64,000 nt of DNA from contig JABMCL010001731.1 of assembly GCA_018857735.1 (NCBI GenBank), positions 861,001-925,000 of the forward strand, written 5' to 3'. Under the pieces are notes generated by a model that was given only the letters and a program-made list of their open reading frames with translations, did not search any database and was not told the origin of the DNA. The stretch comes from Alviniconcha marisindica (taxonomy: Eukaryota; Mollusca; Gastropoda; Provannidae). The translations under genes were made by a program, and so were the position numbers. Of the stretch, positions 58,246 to 64,000 are shown in pieces; the first letter of the stretch is position 1, and each line of letters begins with the position of its first letter.

Positions 58246-59397
58246 GCTGCAATATCAGTTATCTATCTCTAATGGTTATGAGTTGAACAGTTACCTCAGA
58301 TATGGTCGCCGCTGAGCTACTTACAAAAGGAATCTTGTTGGCAATTAAAAAATATATACAAATCGGACCCCCACTGGTTCAGTTCTTTTGCTAGTCTCTC
58401 CTGTGGTCAATACGCTCCCGTTCAGTTACGGAGTTTGCCTTTGGACTGCATTTAGCACAAAGAATTAAATCGAATCCGGAAAGGGACCTATGTTTCCAAA
58501 CAAGTTCATTGAAGTTAATAGTTTTGGCTAACTTCGTTCCTTTTCTCTCAGTCTTCGTCTTTTTGTTGTTGTTGCTGTTGCTGTCTTTTCTTCTTCTTCT
58601 TCTTCTTCTTCTTCTTATGAAAACTAATTTCAAAGGGGATCATTTAAAAAGTAAGATGTGAAGCACACCACTCACGGGATCTAGCTCATCAAAAAGAGTG
58701 CGTTAACTCTGTGGTGCAGCTACATCCACTTCTCTCCTCTTATATGCGCAACTTTGTTGTCTCTCTGTGTGTATGCCATCGCTCAACGTCTTCTTCGTCT
58801 GCGGACAGCGGGCTCTGCCCAGCTTTGTTTTCCTTCTTCCTTCCTGTAGAAGGGCACCGCCCATCACCGTTCTGTCCATTCTTAGTAACCAATCTTCCAT
58901 GTCTGTGTCATGCAGCTTCTGTCAAGACGGTCTAAAGTTGCCTGGAAAAGGAGACTGATTGATTACATATATCCACCGCCCAGTCCACCGCAAAGGTTAT
59001 CACATCAATGCAAAACAGTATACACCCAACCACCAGTAAAATCCCTCACACAATAAGATTCATCAAATCACCTGTAAAATCCCGTACACTTTTCACAACC
59101 TGTGCATAACACCCAGTCAGCAACGCCCTAGCCACATAAACACTCTTAAGTCGTCGAAACTCAGTTACGATTTCTTCCTCCAGCTACTGGAACATATACC
59201 ACTGGCGATTTTTAAAAATGGAAGTAAAAGTCCGATACATTGTTTGTGATACACGTTACCTAGATATCGAAATAATCAAGTTGTATAAACCAGTAACAAA
59301 ACAACAACAACAAACTACCTAGAAAGGCAAAACTCCTGTCAGCAGGCGAAGCGTCTAGAGTATAAAAGCAAATATGAAAATCTGTCTGTCATCATAG
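58246..59397. other. intergenic, no gene recognised
   Basis: Contains a (CTT)n run at 58584-58616 and no frame with recognisable motifs. Confidence 0.5.
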
Positions 59398-59570
59398 TTC
59401 AGGAGTTGAGTGAGAGTCGAGGTGGCCGTCCTGGGCTGTCCGTCCTAACGAGCCTTCTGGTTTCCGTGGACGTAAAGCTATATTGAACCATGCTTCGGCA
59501 TTGGTCACAGCTTGTCCCTAATATGTCAGCCGACATCTGAGGACATTAAGCATCACTTCATCATCATCAT
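59398..59570 (-). repeat. solitary SINE-like unit, minus orientation
   Basis: Reverse complement of the array unit: GTGAGAGTCGAGGTGGCCGT, CGTCCTAACGAGCCTTC, ATTGAACCATGCTTCGGCAT, GTCCCTAATATGTCAGCC and a (CAT)n run at its end. The cleanest copy in the window. Confidence 0.85.
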
Positions 59571-59796
59571 CATCATCATCATCATCTGTCTGTCAGCGTT
59601 CGGAAAAATCTAAAATACACAAAAGGTTCAAATAAACGCACAATAGGACAACACACAACGTGCGCAACTTTTCAGGATCCAAGCAACAAACAATTAATCT
59701 ACAAACAGTGAATTAAATGAAATTACTTTGCTTTTAATTAGTTCATTTGCAGAAGAATGAAATGTAAAATAAATTCGGACCCGTGGGTCTTAATTT

Positions 59797-60010
59797 CTGC
59801 GTCGGTGGTACCCCACTACTGACAGAAAAAGAGGAAGAATCATCTATTTCGTGCACAGATCTTATCATAAAAACAACAACCGTAAACGGAGTGTGGGGAG
59901 GGGCGGGGGAAGAATAATGGTAAAATGCATAGAAATAGACAAGCACACATACAAACCGTATACATGCAGTAGAATACGCTTAAGTCAGAAACGCTCATGT
60001 AAGTCAAACA
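59797..60010 (+). repeat. 214-bp segment duplicated exactly at 61325-61538
   Basis: No mismatch was seen over 214 bp between the two places (offset 1528). Flanks differ on both sides. The segment itself shows no recognised coding or repeat motif. Confidence 0.9.
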
Positions 60011-60284
60011 TGTAAGTCGAACATTTTTTAATTCTCGCTGGGTGTAATAAAAATAGTAATATGTATGCAATGCTAAGAGAGCATGTGTGCAATTATATCA
60101 ATACAAGTACATAGAACACACACACACACATACACGTGCGCGCGCGCGCGTGCGCGCAGGAGCTCGCGTCTTACATGTCCTATCAACCGTCTACCGTTCT
60201 GCAATTGTCTTGCCAGCTGTCGACCCGTTTCGCCTTACTAGGTGTGATGGGTGGCCGGTTGCGGATAAATCCACATGGGGCATC

Positions 60285-62240
60285 AGCTACAACGGTTAAA
60301 TGAACGTGGGGTATCAGCTACAGCGGATAAATGAACATTGGGTATCAGCTACAGCGGTTAAATGAACATAGGCATCAGCTACAGCGGTTAAATGAACATG
60401 GGGTATCAGCTACAGCGGTTAAATGAACATGGGGTATCAGCTACATATGAACATGGGGTATCAGCTACAGCGGATAAATGAACATGGAGTATCAGCTACA
60501 GCGGATAAATGAACATGGAGCGCGGATAAATAAACACGCAGCATCAGCTACAGGGGATGAGCAGACAAAACGTCAGATACAGTAGATGAATCGACATGAA
60601 ACGTCAGCTATAACGTTTTAGTAGACATAAAACACCAGCAACAGTGGATGAATTGACATGAAACGTCAGCTATGTACAGCGGATGAATAGACATAAAATT
60701 TCAGCCACAGTGGATGGACAGACATAAAACGTCAGCTATGTGCAGCGGATAAATAGACATAAAATGTCAGCTACAGCGGACGAAGAGGCAAGAAGTGTCA
60801 GCTATGAAGTTTTATTAGACATGAAACGTCAGCTACTTTGGATGAATAAACATGGAACATCGGCTACGGCGGCTATGAAACGGCAACGATGGCGGATGAC
60901 TAGATATGAAACGTCAGCCATGGCGGATGAATAGATATGGGACATCGGCTACGGCGAATGACTAGATATGAAACGTCAGCCATAGCGGATGAATAGATAG
61001 GGGACATCGGCATACGGCGAATGATTAGATATGAAACGTCAGCCACAGCAGATAAGTAAACAGGGAACGTCAGCTACAGTGGATGAATAAACATGAAACG
61101 TCAGCTGCAGTGGATGAACAAGCAGGGAACGTCAGCTACAGTAGATGAATAAGCAGGGAACGTCAGCTACAGTGGATGAACAAGCAGGGAACGTCAGCTA
61201 CAGTGGATGAATAAGCAGGGAACTTCAGCTACAGTGGATGAATAAGCAGGGAACGTCAGCTACAGTGGATGAACAAGCAGGGAACGTCAGCTACAGTGGA
61301 TGAACAAGCAGGGAACTTCAGCTACTGCGTCGGTGGTACCCCACTACTGACAGAAAAAGAGGAAGAATCATCTATTTCGTGCACAGATCTTATCATAAAA
61401 ACAACAACCGTAAACGGAGTGTGGGGAGGGGCGGGGGAAGAATAATGGTAAAATGCATAGAAATAGACAAGCACACATACAAACCGTATACATGCAGTAG
61501 AATACGCTTAAGTCAGAAACGCTCATGTAAGTCAAACAAGCAGGGAACGTCAGCTACAGTGGATGAATAAGCAGGGAACTTCAGCTACAGTGGATGAATA
61601 AGCAGGGAACGTCAGCTACAGTGGATGAATAAGCAGGGAACGTCAGCTACAGTGGATGAATAAGCAGGGAACGTCAGCTACAGTGGATGAATAAGCAGGG
61701 AACGTCAGCTACAGTAGATGAACAAGCAGGGAACGTCAGATACAGTAGATGAATAAGCAGGGAACGTCAGCTACAGTGAATAAATAATCAGGGAATGTCA
61801 GCTACAGTGGATGAACAAGCAGGGAACGTCAGCTACAGTAGATGAACAAGCAGGGAACGTCAGCTATAGTGGATGAACACGCAAGGAACGTCAGCTACAG
61901 TGGATGAATAAGCAGGGAACGTCAGCTACAGTAAACAAATATGCAGGGAACGTCAGCTACAGTAGATGAATAAGCAGGGAACGTCAGCTACAGTAGATGA
62001 ACAAGCAGGGAACGTCAGCTACAGTAGATGAACAAGCAAGGAACGTCAGCTACAGTGGATGAATAAGCAGGGAACGTCAGCTACAGTAGATTAATAAGCA
62101 GGGAACGTCAGCTACAGTAGATGAACAAGCAGGGAACGTCAGCTACAGTGGATGAATACGCAGGGAACGTCAGCTACAGTAGATTAATAAGCAGGGAACG
62201 TCAGCTACAGTAGATGAACAAGCAGGGAACGTCAGCTACA
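60285..62240 (+). repeat. large minisatellite, unit about 31 bp
   Basis: Consensus features: AACGTCAGCTACAGTGGATG followed by AATAAGCAGGG. Units before about 61030 are diverged and of variable length (GGGGTATCAGCTACAGCGG, ATGAAACGTCAGCC). After that they are nearly uniform, which shows a homogenised right part. The array is interrupted by the 214-bp segment at 61325-61538 and ends at 62240 in GCGGCGGTTGG. Confidence 0.95.
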
Positions 62241-62605
62241 GCGGCGGTTGGCGAGCAGCTCACGTGACGTTTTCTAAACGATCTACGCATGCTAATGACG
62301 TTTCTTCAAGTCACATATGCCACTCAGGGCAGACAGCGGGTGGCCGATCGATATCAGACTGATGTACTGAAGATGCAGATTTCTAGCGATGCCCAAATAG
62401 ACGGTGGAAAATTTCTGTTCTTCTTTTGTTGGATCTTTCTGCCTCTTTTGGCACTATTGACCACCAAATTCTCCTCTCCCGCCTGAACTCTGTTTTTGGC
62501 ATTCATTCTTCCGCACTCCAATGATTTCAGTCATACCTCTCAGACCGATATCAGTCCACTTCAGTCAATAACTCGTCTTCCTCACCATCACAGCTCATAT
62601 ACAGT

Positions 62606-62992
62606 GTGCTTCAGGGCTCAGTACTGGGGCCCATTCTCTTCGTCCTATGCACTACATCTCTCTCCGATATCATAGCTAACCACTCTGTAAACTATCAGCT
62701 TTTCGCAGATGACACACAGCTCCAGAAATCCGCTCCTCTCAGTGAAGTGACCAACCTCACCAAAGAACTCAATGCATGCACAGACGACATAAAAACATGG
62801 ATGACCGAAAATCAGTTCAAACTGAATGACGACAAAACAGAAGCTCTTCTCTTTCCCTTTTCATCTTCCTTGAAACCTTCCACCGTTTCCCTCCCTGATT
62901 CAATTATTCTTGGCTCTCACAACATCCCCTTCTCTTATTCTGTCAGGAACCTTGGATTCATTCTTGACTCCAAACTGTCCATGAAGAAGTAA
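62606..62992 (+). pseudogene. L2-like reverse transcriptase fragment
   Basis: The frame (128 codons) holds QGSVLGPILFVL, YQLFADDTQLQK with the catalytic Asp pair, WMTENQFKLNDDKTEALLF and VRNLGFILDSKLSMKK. It is the palm and thumb part of a CR1/L2-type RT, which copies the element's RNA at the target. The N-terminal palm is in the same strand just upstream but broken by a stop. Confidence 0.85.
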
Positions 62993-63272
62993 GTCATAAA
63001 AATCTCTTAAACTGTTTATTTCAAACGTATGTGCAGTAGTTCAATCTGCAAGTTTCTCACTGAAGACGCAGCCAAGACTTGTTGCTTCCTATATCCTCGC
63101 ATGGTTTGACTACTGCAACTGTCTCCTCATGGGTACACCTAATTTTGTCATAGAACCTCTCCAGAAAATTAAAAAAATTGCTGCAAGACTCGTTCTCTTG
63201 GCACCCCGTCACCACCACTCAACACCTCTCCTGGAAAGAAATACACTGGCTTCCCATTTCAGAACGTATTAA

Positions 63273-63282
63273 TAATAATAAT

Positions 63283-63330
<48 letters not shown>

Positions 63331-63583
63331 GTAATTCTTATATAGCGCCTAATCCAACTTGACTGGCTCAAAGCACTTCACAATTCAAAACAAGAATGGA
63401 AATCAAAATCAATACATGTAACAGGCATACACCAGACGATCCAACGTCAACAGCAGAGCGCAGGCAAACATGCACATATCCTGGAACAATCGGTGCAACC
63501 TAGACATGCAATGCAGCTATACATGGACCATGGAAACATCTCGTGATTGGAAATCAAATACAAAGAGCATCAAAAACATGGAT
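63273..63583 (-). mobile_element. nested retroposon with target duplication GTATTAA
   Basis: GTATTAA occurs at 63266-63272 and again at 63584-63590, and removing one copy with the insert restores the LINE reading (SERIKYKV). On the minus strand the insert ends in GGCGCTATATAAGAATTACG and (ATT)n, the 3' tail; its sister lies at 51905-52110. The head is not tRNA-like, so it may be a truncated LINE 3' UTR. Confidence 0.85.
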
Positions 63584-63912
63584 GTATTAAGTATAAAGTC
63601 GCTTGTTTGTGTTTCAGTGCTATAAATGGTTCTGGTCCTGCTTATCTCTCTGAACTGCTACATGTCTACACTCCGTCTCGTACGTACACTACGTTCTTCT
63701 TCTGACACCCACATGCTGAAAATCCAACAATACAAACGCAAGACTCATGGCTTTCGCACCTTCTTTTGCTTCGGACCCCACATTTGGAATTCACTCCCAC
63801 AAAACCCTAGACAATCCCCTTTCATCTTTGAAAGCCAAACTGAAAACCTTCCTCTTTTCACAGTATTTTCATCCGAACTAATATCAGTACCCAGTTTCTG
63901 CTACAGTCTTTG

Positions 63913-63916
63913 TGTG

Positions 63917-63959
<43 letters not shown>

Positions 63960-64000
63960 ATGCCCCGTGCGTGCGTGTGTGCGTGTGTGTGTGTGTGTGT
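63913..64000. repeat. (GT)n-(GTGC)n microsatellite at LINE end
   Basis: GT and GTGC repeats begin a few bases after the LINE 3' end and continue to the window edge. Confidence 0.9.

Larger units (their letters stand above)
62400..63905 (+). mobile_element. L2-like LINE, 5'-truncated, with a nested insertion
   Basis: RT motif A region (LLDLSASFGTIDHQILLSRL) starts near 62428. LQGSVLGPILF (motif B) and FADDTQL (motif C) lie in an open frame at 62606-62992. 63140-63270 gives IAARLVLLAPRHHHSTPLLE. The frame is then split by an insertion (63273-63583) and resumes as KYKVACLCFSAINGSGPAYL. The 3' end at 63905 passes into (GT)n. Stops near 62525 and 62990 make it inactive. Confidence 0.9.

Noticed and set aside
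60285..62240. CRISPR array with 31-bp repeats
   Set aside because: Units abut without unique spacers, so this is a minisatellite.

Overview
This is nuclear DNA of an animal. Spliced genes with canonical GT-AG introns, long non-coding stretches, many dinucleotide microsatellites, tRNA-derived SINEs and several non-LTR retrotransposon lineages exclude a prokaryote, virus or organelle. The mix of I/Nimb-type LINEs with RNase H, L2-like LINEs whose tails run into (TG)n and (TAA)n, a TTAA-flanked THAP transposon and a chitin-binding serine protease suggests a lophotrochozoan, most likely a gastropod mollusc. That assignment is inference; nothing in the window names the species.

Two host genes can be assembled from exon phase and splice sites, both on the + strand. 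The first (6535-20992) encodes a coiled-coil protein of 529 aa in six coding exons, or 568 aa if a phase-compatible 117-nt exon at 19611-19727 is included. Its family was not recognised. The second (33217-57350) encodes a secreted mosaic protease of 1044 aa in six coding exons: signal peptide, one six-cysteine chitin-binding (peritrophin-A) domain, about 690 residues of repetitive, acidic and Thr-rich linker, and a complete trypsin-fold (S1) domain with His-Asp-Ser triad. Its first intron is about 14.6 kb and full of repeats. The expected result is a protease tethered to chitin or a mucin-like matrix.

The rest is mostly mobile and repetitive DNA. Positions 1-3119 (-) are a frameshifted endonuclease/RT/RNase H LINE fused at its 5' end to a tRNA-like SINE head. 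Positions 3980-5330 are a tandem array of a SINE-like unit, and 5340-6303 (-) is the 3' end of the first LINE family. A second RNase H LINE lies at 25334-28215 (-) and an L1/Tx1-like LINE at 36640-38300 (-). L2-like LINE pieces occur at 8949-9860 (-), 41843-42075 (-), 50895-51680 (-), 57717-58143 (-) and 62400-63905 (+). A non-autonomous DNA transposon with TTAA target duplication and a THAP exon (30303-31129) sits inside a minisatellite. A minisatellite of roughly 2 kb with units of about 31 bp fills 60285-62240.

The most interesting items are the chitin-binding protease with methionine at the zymogen cleavage position, a tandemly duplicated splice acceptor that could add 21 residues to it, the TTAA/THAP transposon with two convergent first exons, a perfect 54-bp hairpin, a 214-bp exact duplication inside the large minisatellite, and the recurrent association of L2-like LINE 3' ends with (TG)n tracts.
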